Shown: positions 45,309 through 54,801 of the stretch, in pieces | Numbering within the stretch: the first letter of the stretch is position 1 | How the letters are laid out: every line of letters starts with the position of its first letter | Source: Nitrincola alkalilacustris | GTDB taxonomy: Bacteria > Pseudomonadota > Gammaproteobacteria > Pseudomonadales > Balneatricaceae | Reading direction: 5' to 3' | NCBI RefSeq assembly: GCF_008973755.1 | Contig: NZ_WBOM01000005.1 | Span: forward strand, 248,001-312,000 | DNA: 64,000 nt | The notes under the pieces: model-generated | Database searches by the model: none | Seen by the model: the letters and a program-made list of their open reading frames with translations, nothing else | What the model was told of the DNA's origin: nothing | Program-made: the position numbers and the translations under genes

Positions 45309-47503
45309 CCCTGTTTCACCCTTGTCTGCTGTTGCCACTGGGTCAGATCGAGTGCGGCTTGTGTGATGCTCTCACGTGAGGGCAGTGTGCAGGTGGCGGC
45401 TTTACCCAGCGGAATAAAGCTATCGGTAGCCGTGATACGAGCCAGAGCGTCTGCGGTGACCCCTTGCTCCACCAGTGCCGTGAAAACTTCCTCGCTGAGC
45501 GATCCACTGCGGCGGCACTCGTCCACGATCAGTGTATGCCGACAGGGTTTTACCAGTCCCGCGATGGCGGCATGATCCAACTCGGTCAGCCAGCGCAGAT
45601 CGATGATGCGTACCCGCATGCCCAGTGCTTCAAGATCGGTCGCAGCCTGCGCGCTGAGATAAACGCCGTTGCCATAGGTGACGATCGCCAGATCCGTCCC
45701 GTCACCCCGGCAGCAGGGTTGACGATAGGGGATAAGATAGTCGGGGCCGGGGTCGGCAAAGCACCAGCCGTTATCACCCTCCTGTAACAGATCACGGCAA
45801 TGGTAGCGTGCAATAGGTTCGACAAACACGATGACACGCTGTTCCTCATCCGCCAGTCGGACACACTCCTGAAACAGCCCGACCGCTTCGCGTGCATCGG
45901 AGGGGCAGGCGACTACCAGACCGGGAATATCACGCAGTACGGCCAACGCATTATCGTTGTGGAAGTGACCACCAAAACCCTTCTGATAACCCAGCCCCGC
46001 GATTCGTACGATCATCGGGTTGGTGTATTGTCCATTGGAGAAAAAGCTCAGCGTTGAGGCCTCGCCACGCAGTTGGTCTTCGGCATTATGCAGATAGGCG
46101 AGGAACTGAATCTCGACCACCGGCAGCAGTGCGTTGTGTGCCATCCCGATCGCCAGCCCCAGAATACTCTGCTCATCCAGCAGCGTATCGATGACACGAT
46201 GGCGGCCATACTGGGCCTGCAGCTTCTGCGTGACACCATAGACGCCACCCTTGCGGCCAATATCCTCTCCCGCCATCACCATCTGTGGGTAACGGGTCAT
46301 CAGGCGATGCAGACTGATATTAAGCAGGCGTGCCATCGTTTGTGGCTGTTCAGAGGGTTTCGCCAGAGCTGCCTGCACTGCCCGTGAGGCTCGCTTGGGA
46401 GGTATGATCGGCGCCATCACTTCGGCAGCCGTCTGCAGACGTGGGTGTTTGATCGCTTCTCGGGCAACCGCCTCCACCTGTTCTCCAATGCCATCATAGA
46501 GCGTGAGTATCTGTGCCGTATCAAGGCCGCCATGCTGTTGCAGCAATCGGGCGCTGTGCAGCAGCGGGTCCATTCGTTCCATCGCGCTGATCTGCTCCTT
46601 GCTGAGGTAGGACTGCTGGGCATCTGATCCGGCATGCCCCATCAGCCGGACGCAACGCATATGCAAAAAGACCGGCTGGCGGTGTTTGCGTGCAAAACGG
46701 GCTGCCTTGAGTGCTGTCGCATGGGTATCCAGCAGATCCAGGCCGTTACAGCTCAGGTAGTGCAAACCAGGCCAGCGCTGAACGATCGACTCGATCCAGC
46801 CGGAAGGAGTGGGGGTGGAGATCCCAATGCCATTATCCTCACAGATAAACACCAGCGGCAGTGGAACACCCTGAAAGGCGGTCCAGGCGGCAGTGTTCAG
46901 TGCGCCCTGTGCTGTTGAGTGGTTGAACGAGGCATCGCCGAAGCTGCACAGCACGGCGCTGTCATTCGGCCAGTCGCCCTGTTCGGAGAGCTTGCGCCAG
47001 ATACCCAGACTATGTGCTGCCCCCACGGCCTTGGGCAGGTGGGAGGCGATGGTGCTGGTCTGAGGTGGAATGTTCAGCGCTTTGGAGCCGAGCACTTTGT
47101 GGCGGCCACCGGAGATGGGGTCATCACTGGAGGCGGCAAAGCTCAACAACATATCATGGCAGATCGTCTGCCCCGGCAGCTGTTTACTGCGCTGAATCAG
47201 AAAGGCGGCATCACGGTAGTGCAAAAAAGAGGGGTCTGTCACGGCAAAGGCTTTAGCAATCGCAGCGTTTCCCTCGTGGCCAGCACTGCCGATGGTATAG
47301 AAAGCTTCGCCCATCGCCTGCAAGCGGCGAGCATGCAAGTCCAACTGGCGGCTCAGCGCCTGAGATTCGAACAGCTCAATCAGTTCATACTGGCTCAAGC
47401 CAGCTTCTGCCAGTGACAGGGGCGATACCTTATCAGGCAGCTCGCCGCTGATCAGACGCTGGCGGAAATTATCTTCGATACTCGTTCCTGCGGTTGTCAT
47501 CAT
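45305..47503 (-). CDS. Fused alpha-beta thiamine diphosphate-dependent 2-oxo acid dehydrogenase E1
   Basis: This 732-residue fusion of E1-alpha and E1-beta has an N-terminal half with ThDP-binding GDASFNHSTAQGALN ending VFICEDNGIGIS (about residues 190-230). The C-terminal half starts MVMAGEDIGRKGGVYGVT and has LLDEQSILGLAIGMAHN and GLGYQKGFGGHFHNDNA. It resembles the branched-chain or 2-oxoisovalerate E1, which decarboxylates a 2-oxo acid and acylates a lipoyl E2. No E2 or E3 gene is in the window. The next gene, overlapping by four bases, is an acyltransferase-like protein. Two ATGs at the start (47503, 47500) are possible. Confidence 0.9.
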   Translation of the reverse strand: MMTTAGTSIEDNFRQRLISGELPDKVSPLSLAEAGLSQYELIELFESQALSRQLDLHARRLQAMGEAFYTIGSAGHEGNAAIAKAFAVTDPSFLHYRDAAFLIQRSKQLPGQTICHDMLLSFAASSDDPISGGRHKVLGSKALNIPPQTSTIASHLPKAVGAAHSLGIWRKLSEQGDWPNDSAVLCSFGDASFNHSTAQGALNTAAWTAFQGVPLPLVFICEDNGIGISTPTPSGWIESIVQRWPGLHYLSCNGLDLLDTHATALKAARFARKHRQPVFLHMRCVRLMGHAGSDAQQSYLSKEQISAMERMDPLLHSARLLQQHGGLDTAQILTLYDGIGEQVEAVAREAIKHPRLQTAAEVMAPIIPPKRASRAVQAALAKPSEQPQTMARLLNISLHRLMTRYPQMVMAGEDIGRKGGVYGVTQKLQAQYGRHRVIDTLLDEQSILGLAIGMAHNALLPVVEIQFLAYLHNAEDQLRGEASTLSFFSNGQYTNPMIVRIAGLGYQKGFGGHFHNDNALAVLRDIPGLVVACPSDAREAVGLFQECVRLADEEQRVIVFVEPIARYHCRDLLQEGDNGWCFADPGPDYLIPYRQPCCRGDGTDLAIVTYGNGVYLSAQAATDLEALGMRVRIIDLRWLTELDHAAIAGLVKPCRHTLIVDECRRSGSLSEEVFTALVEQGVTADALARITATDSFIPLGKAATCTLPSRESITQAALDLTQWQQQTRVKQG

Positions 47504-47614
47504 TGATTACCTGCACAGAATTTATTTTATTGTTATAAGGGTATTCCATCAGACTAACGTATAACCCTCCGCATACCTAATAGTGCTTTTTAATATGGGG
47601 TAGAGGTACAGGCT

Positions 47615-48814
47615 TTAGCCGGGTTTACCATCTGGCCTGGGGCTGTTGAGTATCTTCCAGTAACAGATGATGAACAGTGCGAAAGCCAGGCACCAGAGCA
47701 GGGCCGCCATGGTAAGCCATAGCATATAACTGCCTGGCATCATCAGGCTCAGGGTGCGCGTGAGCGCGGCGGTGATGATCGCGACGAATGCCGCCAGTGC
47801 CATGGGAGGCAACAGCAGAGGGCGTCCGGTATGACCGAGTGCCACTCGGCTCATGATGCCGATGATCATGATACCGATGGTGCCGGTACCAAACAGATGT
47901 ATCCAGCTGCTCAGATTAAGGTTCAACCCAAGAGCTGGAGAGACGGCCACCAGCGCTCTACTCAGTAGTGATAATACCAGTGTCAAATAACCCAGATGCA
48001 GTATCCAGAGCAGGGGCTCGCGGTAAACGCGCCAGCCACGCCATAGAAACAGCCTTGATAGATGAGCAGTGGCAGTAATGGTTGCAAGCAGAGCGATAAG
48101 CCCATTCGGCGCACCTGCCAGATCGGCGCCAGCCAGAAACAGCAGACTGAGGATAGAGATGATCTCCAGTGCCGGCAGACGACTGACATCTTCATGGCGC
48201 AGACCTCGCTGGCGTAACCAGTTGCTGCTGAAAGCGGGTGTGATACGCCCGGCAATCACTGCAATCAGCAGCGTCAGCAGATAGAGGCTGGCTTTTTCAC
48301 CCGTCTGCACCCATGCATAGTCAGCGGTTATGGCGCCCCAGAGCATCAGGCTGCTGCCTGATCCCAGAAACAGCAACACCAGCGGCATGATCAGGTTACG
48401 GCGGTTGCCACTGATCAGTAGTATGCGCGCCGTATGCAGTACCAGTACCAGATAGAACAGCGGGGTCAGCAGCATCAGAATCGGTGGCAGCAGGGCTGAA
48501 AACATCAGCGCGATGCGCGCGGCCAGCCACAGCAGAAACAACAGTATCAATGGGGTGCCGCTGATGGCAGGGATGCCTGTCCAGTTGGACATGGCTGTGA
48601 GCAGAAAACCGGCGATGATCGCGCTGGTGAAACCGTGAATCATCTCGTGCCCATGCCAGACACTGGCAGGTATCCCCAGAGGAAGACTCAGCTTGCCCAT
48701 CAGGAGCAGAACCCAGAGTACAACAGCCAGAAGCGTCCAGATGGATCCCGCAATAAAAAATATGCGGAAGGGATATAGAAAAAGCGATGATCCGGGGTGT
48801 TTAGTCAGTGTCAT
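47615..48814 (-). CDS. NnrS family protein (heme-copper membrane protein)
   Basis: This 399-residue protein has about twelve hydrophobic helices. The family signature VWHGHEMIHGFTSAIIAGFL, then TAMSNWTG, is present near residue 53, and WIHLFGTGTIGIMIIGIMSR near residue 300. NnrS proteins bind heme and copper and protect against nitric oxide stress, being regulated by NnrR or NsrR in several bacteria. It follows SirB2 on the same strand after four bases, so the two form an operon. Confidence 0.93.
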   Translation of the reverse strand: MTLTKHPGSSLFLYPFRIFFIAGSIWTLLAVVLWVLLLMGKLSLPLGIPASVWHGHEMIHGFTSAIIAGFLLTAMSNWTGIPAISGTPLILLFLLWLAARIALMFSALLPPILMLLTPLFYLVLVLHTARILLISGNRRNLIMPLVLLFLGSGSSLMLWGAITADYAWVQTGEKASLYLLTLLIAVIAGRITPAFSSNWLRQRGLRHEDVSRLPALEIISILSLLFLAGADLAGAPNGLIALLATITATAHLSRLFLWRGWRVYREPLLWILHLGYLTLVLSLLSRALVAVSPALGLNLNLSSWIHLFGTGTIGIMIIGIMSRVALGHTGRPLLLPPMALAAFVAIITAALTRTLSLMMPGSYMLWLTMAALLWCLAFALFIICYWKILNSPRPDGKPG

Positions 48815-48818
48815 ACAC

Positions 48819-49214
48819 TTACCACCTTGAAAGCCAGCTCATTGGGTTATGGGTAATGGCGGCGCCTGTGATGTAGGCAAAGGCCAGCAGGGCCAGGATA
48901 AAGAAAAATAGTCGACTGCTTCGGGTCGGTGCTCGTTTCAGAGCCAGTGTTCCGAAGATGATATAGAAAATCAGTCCGATCAGCTTGGCGGTCAGCCAGG
49001 GGGCTGTAAAAGGATACTGCTGAATAATCAGCATCATGCCGATGGCACTGGCAAGCAGCAGCGTATCGATCAGGTGGGGCAGAGTCCTTGTCACTCGATG
49101 CCGAAGCAAGGTGTTACTGCGCATCATCCAGTATCCACGGAGCAGGAAGCCGCTGAGACTCAGTACTACCATGATCAGGTGCAGATGTTTGAGGCTTGAG
49201 TAGAGTGTTGCCAT
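48819..49214 (-). CDS. SirB2 family membrane protein
   Basis: This 131-residue protein with four predicted helices starts MATLYSSLKHLHLIMVVLSL and has LSGFLLRGYWMM and LPHLIDTLLLASAIGMM, matching SirB2. The ATG at 49214 follows ACAGGCACAGC; an upstream in-frame ATG adds 12 residues with no ribosome binding site. The family is associated with membrane or respiratory functions, without a proven activity. It is upstream of nnrS in the same unit. Confidence 0.88.
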   Translation of the reverse strand: MATLYSSLKHLHLIMVVLSLSGFLLRGYWMMRSNTLLRHRVTRTLPHLIDTLLLASAIGMMLIIQQYPFTAPWLTAKLIGLIFYIIFGTLALKRAPTRSSRLFFFILALLAFAYITGAAITHNPMSWLSRW

Positions 49215-49362
49215 GCTGTGCCTGTTAAATAATATGTATTTAAAATGCATCTTATGTGTGCAGTATACGCAGTGCCGATAGTGAAGTGAATATTTGTTGC
49301 AACGAAAAGTTGGCTCTCATCGGATGAGTTCAGGCATTATGCTGTTTTTTCTCATTTTTTTG

Positions 49363-49390
49363 TTGCAATCATGGGCTCGTCTGGTATTAT
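49363..49390 (+). promoter_or_regulatory. Promoter of the lone tRNA-Glu
   Basis: TTGCAA (49363-49368), 16 bases, TATTAT (49385-49390), followed by the GC-rich ACGCGCC discriminator. A T-rich tract lies upstream. This resembles the promoter of the other tRNA cluster. Confidence 0.7.
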
Positions 49391-49436
49391 ACGCGCCGTT
49401 GGTTTGCAGGCATGGCTTGCATTTCGACACTGCAGC

Positions 49437-49512
49437 GTCCCATTCGTCTAGTGGCCTAGGACACCGCCCTTTCACGGCGGTAACAGGGGTTCGAACCCCC
49501 TATGGGACGCCA
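49437..49512 (+). tRNA. tRNA-Glu (TTC), separate copy
   Basis: This 76-base tRNA is identical to the two tRNA-Glu genes at 34839 and 35037, with an encoded CCA, and stands alone 14 kb away under its own promoter. Confidence 0.97.
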
Positions 49513-49757
49513 TTTCTGCTTTAGCTCGTTATCTGCTTTTCCTGCGTGTTTTTCGATATATCTTGCCCCGTGCTTGTTGCATCTCCCGTATCACCCTGCC
49601 TTCGATTTTTATAACCTTCAGATTTAATCTCTTATTGGTTTTACTGCGTCTCACTTCTATACTGCTTTCAGTTGAAAAACGTTCTGTAACTGCCGTAAAC
49701 CTCACAGTTTCGTGCTGGATTATTAGTTTGTCCTTGCGCGAACAGGAGATAAGAATA

Positions 49758-50162
49758 ATGAAAACTTTGAGTGTAAACGTTCGCACAAGTCAGCTGCGAT
49801 CAGACCCTTCCTTTCTTGGTCGTATTCTGGCTAACCTGAATTATGGCAGCAAGGTGCTGTTGCAGGAGGTGCAAGGAGATTGGCTCAGGGTACGCAGTGG
49901 TCAGCAGGATGGCTGGATGCACGGCGCTGCACTCAGCGAGAAAGAGATCGTGATCAACCCGGGCGCAGCCGATGTCGAACGTGCAGCAACAGACAGTGAG
50001 ATAGCGTTGGCTGGAAAGGGGTTTAATGCCAGTGTGGAACGCGCCTACCGTCAACGTAACAGCAACATTAACTTTGATGCTGTCGATCGGATGGAGTCCA
50101 CCAGTATCAGTCGTGACTCTCTAGGGCGTTTTGTCCGTGAGGGTGATCTGAATTCACTTTAA
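49758..50162 (+). CDS. SH3-domain (bacterial SH3b) protein
   Basis: This 134-residue protein starts at the ATG at 49758 after GGAGATAAGAATA; longer in-frame readings have no support. The first ~60 residues form an SH3b domain (LSVNVRTSQLRSDPSFLGRI, then LNYGSKVLLQEVQGDWLRV and GQQDGWMHGAALS). No signal peptide is visible. The C-terminal half is polar and unassigned. It is the first gene of a unit with a secreted M48 protease and a CHASE2 cyclase. Confidence 0.85.
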   Translation: MKTLSVNVRTSQLRSDPSFLGRILANLNYGSKVLLQEVQGDWLRVRSGQQDGWMHGAALSEKEIVINPGAADVERAATDSEIALAGKGFNASVERAYRQRNSNINFDAVDRMESTSISRDSLGRFVREGDLNSL

Positions 50163-50173
50163 GGAGGCAGAAG

Positions 50174-51100
50174 ATGGATAGGCGCGATTTTATCAAACGT
50201 AGCAGTCACCTTCTTCTGTTTGGTGCAGGTGGTGCGACGCTGGCCGGATGCAAAACTCTGGATGAACTGGCGGTTGTCACCGATAGCCTTGGTGGTGTGA
50301 TCGGTTCTCAGGCGGGTTCGCAGGCCCAGTCTCTGTTGCGGGTGGCTGGTGCGGCCAGTCGTGCAATGGAGGAGCTGGACGCCGAGCAGGAGTATTACCT
50401 GGGGCGTACAGTAGCAGCTAATGTCATGACACAATATAAGGCTTATAACAACAATGAAGCCAATCAATACCTGAATCATATCGGGCGTTATGTTTGTCTG
50501 GCATCCGCGCTGCCTGAGACTTTCGGGGGCTATCACTTCCAGATAATCGACTCCGACGAGATCAATGCCTTCGCCGCGCCGGGTGGGTTGGTGATGGTTA
50601 CGCGGGGCATGCTGCGCTGCTGTCAATCCGAGGACGCCCTGGCCGCTGTCCTGGCGCATGAGGTGGGGCATGTTGAATATCGTCATGGCTTGCAGGCGAT
50701 CAAGCGCTCCCGTATCACCTCGCTGATGACCACAGTTGGTGTCGAGGCAATCAGGCATGAGGGTGGTGCTGAATTGTCGCAGCTTGTCAGCATTTTTGAT
50801 GGGGCCATTGACGATATCATGACTACCATGGTCAACAATGGTTACTCACGCTCCTTTGAGCGAGAAGCTGATCGCGCGGCACTGAAGATTCTGCAACGCA
50901 CCGGGTATGATGATCGTGCTTTGCTTGCCATGCTGGAGGAGATGGGGCGGAGGCTGACACCGGGCGGCACCGACTTTGCCAAAACGCACCCGACACCGGA
51001 TTCGCGTATTGCTGAAGCAGAACGCTTGCTCAGCACGACCCGTCGCCCGACCACCAGTGCCAGACAGGCGCGGTTCGAGCGCACAATGCGCAACGTATGA
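50174..51100 (+). CDS. M48-family metalloprotease, Tat-type lipoprotein
   Basis: This 308-residue protein has an N-terminal Tat motif (MDRRDFIKRS), a hydrophobic segment and the lipobox LAGC (Cys about 26). It is therefore probably exported by Tat and lipidated. The zinc site is LAHEVGHVEYRHG (about residue 160), with the third ligand Glu in RSFEREADRAAL, both as in BepA/LoiP-type M48 proteases that act on outer-membrane proteins. It lies 11 bases after the SH3 gene, with AAGGAGG in front. The Tat lipoprotein form of M48 is not the usual one. Confidence 0.92.
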   Translation: MDRRDFIKRSSHLLLFGAGGATLAGCKTLDELAVVTDSLGGVIGSQAGSQAQSLLRVAGAASRAMEELDAEQEYYLGRTVAANVMTQYKAYNNNEANQYLNHIGRYVCLASALPETFGGYHFQIIDSDEINAFAAPGGLVMVTRGMLRCCQSEDALAAVLAHEVGHVEYRHGLQAIKRSRITSLMTTVGVEAIRHEGGAELSQLVSIFDGAIDDIMTTMVNNGYSRSFEREADRAALKILQRTGYDDRALLAMLEEMGRRLTPGGTDFAKTHPTPDSRIAEAERLLSTTRRPTTSARQARFERTMRNV

Positions 51101-51127
51101 TCTGAGAGCTGACAGGAGTTGCAGCGT

Positions 51128-53251
51128 TTGAATCAGGCATTTCTGAAGTCAGTGCCTTTGCGGGCGCTGCTGGTGATGGCCATTGCCTGTCTGATGGCTG
51201 CGCTGCTGTGGTTCTCGGGCGTGCTGGAGAGATGGGAGGCCAGAAGCTGGGATATGCGTGTATCCTGGCTGGCAGAGCCTGTTCCCGAGTCAGACCAGAT
51301 CGCTTTGATCCTGCTGGATCAGCCCAGTCTGGACTGGGCCAGTCAGGAGAGTGGGCTGGGATGGCCCTGGCCACGCGAGCTTTATGCGATCACCTCCGAT
51401 TTTGTGGCGCGTAGCGGTGCCAGAGCCCTGATTTACGATGTGCTGTTTATCGAGCCCTCTGTGTATGGCGTGTCGGATGATGAGCGACTGGCGCAGGCGC
51501 TTAGTGGGCAGCCTTCGCTGATTGCCCTTTTTGCGAGTGAGGGTGGGGCTGGGGCTACGCCTGTATGGCCGGATGAGCTGCCGATCTCCGGCTTTACTCT
51601 TTCTGATACAAATATGCTTTCGGATGCCTGGTGGCCACAGGTCGACAGCATGACCTTGCCGCTTGATGAGCTGGCAAGCAGTACTGCCGGTCTGGGAAAT
51701 GTGCGCAATCAGCCGGATATCGACAGCATCTATCGTCGCATGCGACCTTTCGAACTTTTCCATGACCGTCCCGTGCCTTCTTTGGCACTGGCTGCCTATC
51801 TACTTGCCAACCCCGATATGGAGGTGATGGCCACTCCTGACTTGTTGCAGCTGGGGCAAAAGCAGATCCCACTGGATGAGAATGGCCGGGCACTGCTGCG
51901 TTTCAGAGGACCATCTGGTACTCACACCGCCTATAGTGCAGCCGCCATACTGCAATCGGAACTGCGTCTGCGGGCCGGTGAGGAACCAGTGATTGCTCCT
52001 GAGGAGCTGTCGGGTAAGTATGTATTCTTCGGATTCTCGGCTCCAGGTCTGTTTGACCTGAGGCCGACGCCGGTAGGCGGTGTTTATCCCGGTGTAGAGA
52101 TCCAGGCAACGTTTCTGGATAACCTGCTCGCTGATGATTTCATGCAAATGGTACCGGACTGGTTGACGGGGCTGTTATCGCTGTTGCTGGCATTTTTCTC
52201 AGCACTGATGCTGATCCGTTTCTCTTCGGCGTTGGCGAGTGCGTTGGCTGGTGCTCTGCTGATACTATTGCCTATCCCGCTGGCGGTCGCTGCTTATGAG
52301 TTAGGCTACTGGCTACCGGTGCTCTGGCTTGAGGTCTCCACTTTGCTGGCGGTGCTGGTCTGTCTGCTGCTGAACTATGCAGTGGAGGGGCGGCAGAAAC
52401 GCTTTATTCGCAATGCCTTTCAGCACTATCTAAGCCCGGGTGTGATCGAGCAGTTGGTGAACCAGCCTGACCGATTGCGCTTGGGGGGTGAGCGCAAGAT
52501 GTTGAGTATTTTCTTTTCTGATCTGGAGGGGTTTACCTCCATTTCGGAAAAGCTGGAACCGGATCAACTGACCGAATTATTGAACGATTACCTGTCAGCC
52601 ATGACTGAGATTATTCAGGAGGAGGGGGGTACGGTTGATAAATACGAAGGTGATGCGATTATTGCCTTCTGGAATGCGCCGATGGATTTGCCCAATCATG
52701 CATTGCACGCTGCCCGCGCAGCGGTCCGATGTCAGCAAAAACTCGATGAGTTGAGGCCGCGCTACAGTGAGTGGACCGGGCATGAGCTGTTTATGCGTAT
52801 CGGCTTGCATACCGGTCAGGCGGTGGTTGGTAACCTGGGTTCAAAAACCCGATTTGATTACACCATGCTGGGCGATGCGGTTAACCTGGCAGCAAGGCTG
52901 GAAGGGGTCAATAAAGTGTTCTGTAGTGGCACATTGCTATCTCATGTCATCCGCGCAGAGGTGGGTGATGCTTTGGCGCTGCGAGAAATAGGCTGTGTAG
53001 CAGTTATGGGCAGGCGAGAGCCAGTAACTCTGTTTCAGCCATTACCCGAACACCTTGATGATGAGCATCACACACACTTTGAAACCTCACTGAATCGTTT
53101 TTATCAGGGTGAGTTTGAGGAGGCAGCACGCTGTTTTCTGGCACTGGCCCAGCGCGATGCCGTGGCTGCTTCATATCTGCGCTACTGCATACATCTGATC
53201 AAACAGCCACCGGATGACTGGCAGGGCGTCTGGGTGCTGGAGAGTAAATAG
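51128..53251 (+). CDS. CHASE2-domain adenylate/guanylate cyclase
   Basis: This 707-residue membrane protein has an N-terminal helix, an extracytoplasmic CHASE2 sensor (about residues 35-335, MRVSWLAEPVPESDQIALIL and SGARALIYDVLFIEP), three C-terminal helices (about 340-415) and a class III cyclase domain (about 440-625). Its metal Asp residues are in SIFFSDLEGFTSISEK and DKYEGDAIIAFW, and TMLGDAVNLAARLEG is present. The Lys in DKYEGD favours ATP as substrate. The start is TTG at 51128, nine bases after AGGAG; TTG at 51119 is too close. It is in one unit with the SH3 and M48 genes and may report envelope signals as cAMP. Confidence 0.92.
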   Translation: MNQAFLKSVPLRALLVMAIACLMAALLWFSGVLERWEARSWDMRVSWLAEPVPESDQIALILLDQPSLDWASQESGLGWPWPRELYAITSDFVARSGARALIYDVLFIEPSVYGVSDDERLAQALSGQPSLIALFASEGGAGATPVWPDELPISGFTLSDTNMLSDAWWPQVDSMTLPLDELASSTAGLGNVRNQPDIDSIYRRMRPFELFHDRPVPSLALAAYLLANPDMEVMATPDLLQLGQKQIPLDENGRALLRFRGPSGTHTAYSAAAILQSELRLRAGEEPVIAPEELSGKYVFFGFSAPGLFDLRPTPVGGVYPGVEIQATFLDNLLADDFMQMVPDWLTGLLSLLLAFFSALMLIRFSSALASALAGALLILLPIPLAVAAYELGYWLPVLWLEVSTLLAVLVCLLLNYAVEGRQKRFIRNAFQHYLSPGVIEQLVNQPDRLRLGGERKMLSIFFSDLEGFTSISEKLEPDQLTELLNDYLSAMTEIIQEEGGTVDKYEGDAIIAFWNAPMDLPNHALHAARAAVRCQQKLDELRPRYSEWTGHELFMRIGLHTGQAVVGNLGSKTRFDYTMLGDAVNLAARLEGVNKVFCSGTLLSHVIRAEVGDALALREIGCVAVMGRREPVTLFQPLPEHLDDEHHTHFETSLNRFYQGEFEEAARCFLALAQRDAVAASYLRYCIHLIKQPPDDWQGVWVLESK

Positions 53252-53359
53252 CCTGGAGGTCAGTTAGCCTGCTGTGGTTAAGTGCCAGATCAGAGTATAA
53301 TCAGGCCTTGCATTTCCGGCTGCTGCTTGGGGTGGCATACTGGCGGAGCTTATCGACTA

Positions 53360-53755
53360 TCAATGCTGATTAAACAGCCGTGTACGGGCAGCCAGATAGT
53401 CAAATGTCTGGCCCGATTCTTCAGCCTGGGCGCGTTGTTCATCCAACTGCTGAAACCGTTCGATCTCCTCATCCGGCATGAAGTGCAGACAATCACCACC
53501 AAACAGCCAGAACAGGTCACGAGCGACCAGTGGTACAAGTTGCGGGTAGGCGCGTACCAGACGTGCCATCAGATACTGGCCATCATCATAGGCTACAGGC
53601 TCATGAGCCTCGAAGGCGCGTATCAGCTGTGCAAACTGTTCCAGAAACTCGGCATCCACGGGATCGGCTTCGTCACTGTTGAAGGGCTCCTGCTTGATCA
53701 GGTTGTTGTAGCCAAGCTTGAGCAGGTTGAGATGATAAGTATGGAAATCGGTCAC
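53360..53755 (-). CDS. PA2817-family conserved hypothetical protein
   Basis: This 131-residue protein starts at GTG 53755 (GAGG eight bases upstream) with the sequence TDFHTYHLNLLKLGYNNL. It has VAYDDGQYLMARLVRAYPQL and ARDLFWLFGGDCLHFM in the middle, matching the PA2817 family. It is soluble, acidic and of unknown function. It is divergent from yadGH-queF; in Pseudomonas aeruginosa the homologue lies close to the same ABC and queF genes, so the neighbourhood is conserved. Confidence 0.85.
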   Translation of the reverse strand: MTDFHTYHLNLLKLGYNNLIKQEPFNSDEADPVDAEFLEQFAQLIRAFEAHEPVAYDDGQYLMARLVRAYPQLVPLVARDLFWLFGGDCLHFMPDEEIERFQQLDEQRAQAEESGQTFDYLAARTRLFNQH

Positions 53756-53868
53756 GGTTGTCCTCGGCAAAGAATGAAGCGAATTGGCTGATTTATGGGG
53801 GCTGGCGGTTGAAAATGCAATCCATCGCCCGCAGATTAAGCTATCCAGCTAATTAAGGATTTTATGTT

Positions 53869-54801
53869 ATGACTGTAGCACTGGCCATTGATCAGCTGCG
53901 CAAAACCTATGGTAACGGGTTTGAGGCCCTCAAGGGTATCTCCCTGGAGGTTCAGGAAGGCGATTTTTTTGCGCTGCTTGGACCCAATGGTGCGGGTAAA
54001 TCGACCACGCTGGGTATCGTATCGTCTCTGGTGAACAAAAGCTCGGGCAGGGTCAGTATCTTTGGACATGATCTGGAGACAGATATCGCCAGAGCCAAGA
54101 TGCAACTCGGCGTTGTGCCCCAGGAGTTCAACTTCAATAATTTCGAGAAGGTGTTGGATATCGTCGTGACTCAGGCCGGGTATTACGGCATTCCTCGGCG
54201 TCAGGGGCTGGAGCGCGCCGAGTTTTACCTGAAAAAGCTGGGGCTGTGGGACAAGCGTAATGTCAGCGCCCGTATGTTGTCTGGTGGTATGAAGCGTCGG
54301 TTGATGATTGCACGTGCGCTGGTTCATGAGCCGCGCATGTTGATACTGGATGAGCCGACTGCCGGGGTGGATATCGAGCTGCGCCGCTCGATGTGGAGCT
54401 TTCTGCGTGAGATCAACAGCAAGGGCACCACGATTATTCTGACGACCCATTATCTGGAAGAGGCCGAGAGTCTGTGCCGCAACATTGCGATCATTGATCG
54501 TGGAGAAATCATTCAGAACACCAGCATGCGATCTCTGTTGCAGAAGCTGAATACCGAAACCTTTATTCTGGATCTGCAATCGGATGTGGAGCAACTGCCA
54601 GCGCTCAATGGTTATCGGCCAAGGTTGACCGCTCCTCGTACCCTGGAGGTTGAAGTAGATAAAGAGCAGGGGCTGAACAATCTCTTTGCACAGCTGGAGG
54701 CTTCCGGTCTTAAGGTGGTCAGTATGCGTAACAAGGCAAATCGATTGGAGGAGTTGTTTGTGTCACTCGTGGATAAGAATCTGAATCAGGAGCCAGCATG
54801 A
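53869..54801 (+). CDS. yadG: ABC transporter ATP-binding protein (YadG-like)
   Basis: This 310-residue ATPase has Walker A LLGPNGAGKSTTLGIV, signature MLSGGMKRRLMIARAL and Walker B MLILDEPTAGVDIELRR, which is the ABC-2 exporter type. The C-terminal ~80 residues form an accessory domain. It overlaps the permease gene by four bases (ATGA). The transported substrate of YadGH is not established. Confidence 0.93.
   Translation: MTVALAIDQLRKTYGNGFEALKGISLEVQEGDFFALLGPNGAGKSTTLGIVSSLVNKSSGRVSIFGHDLETDIARAKMQLGVVPQEFNFNNFEKVLDIVVTQAGYYGIPRRQGLERAEFYLKKLGLWDKRNVSARMLSGGMKRRLMIARALVHEPRMLILDEPTAGVDIELRRSMWSFLREINSKGTTIILTTHYLEEAESLCRNIAIIDRGEIIQNTSMRSLLQKLNTETFILDLQSDVEQLPALNGYRPRLTAPRTLEVEVDKEQGLNNLFAQLEASGLKVVSMRNKANRLEELFVSLVDKNLNQEPA

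Noticed and set aside
53282-53791. A 169-codon plus-strand frame over the PA2817-family gene
   Set aside because: The minus-strand reading matches a known family and has a plausible start; the plus reading is rich in Cys, Leu and His and looks random.
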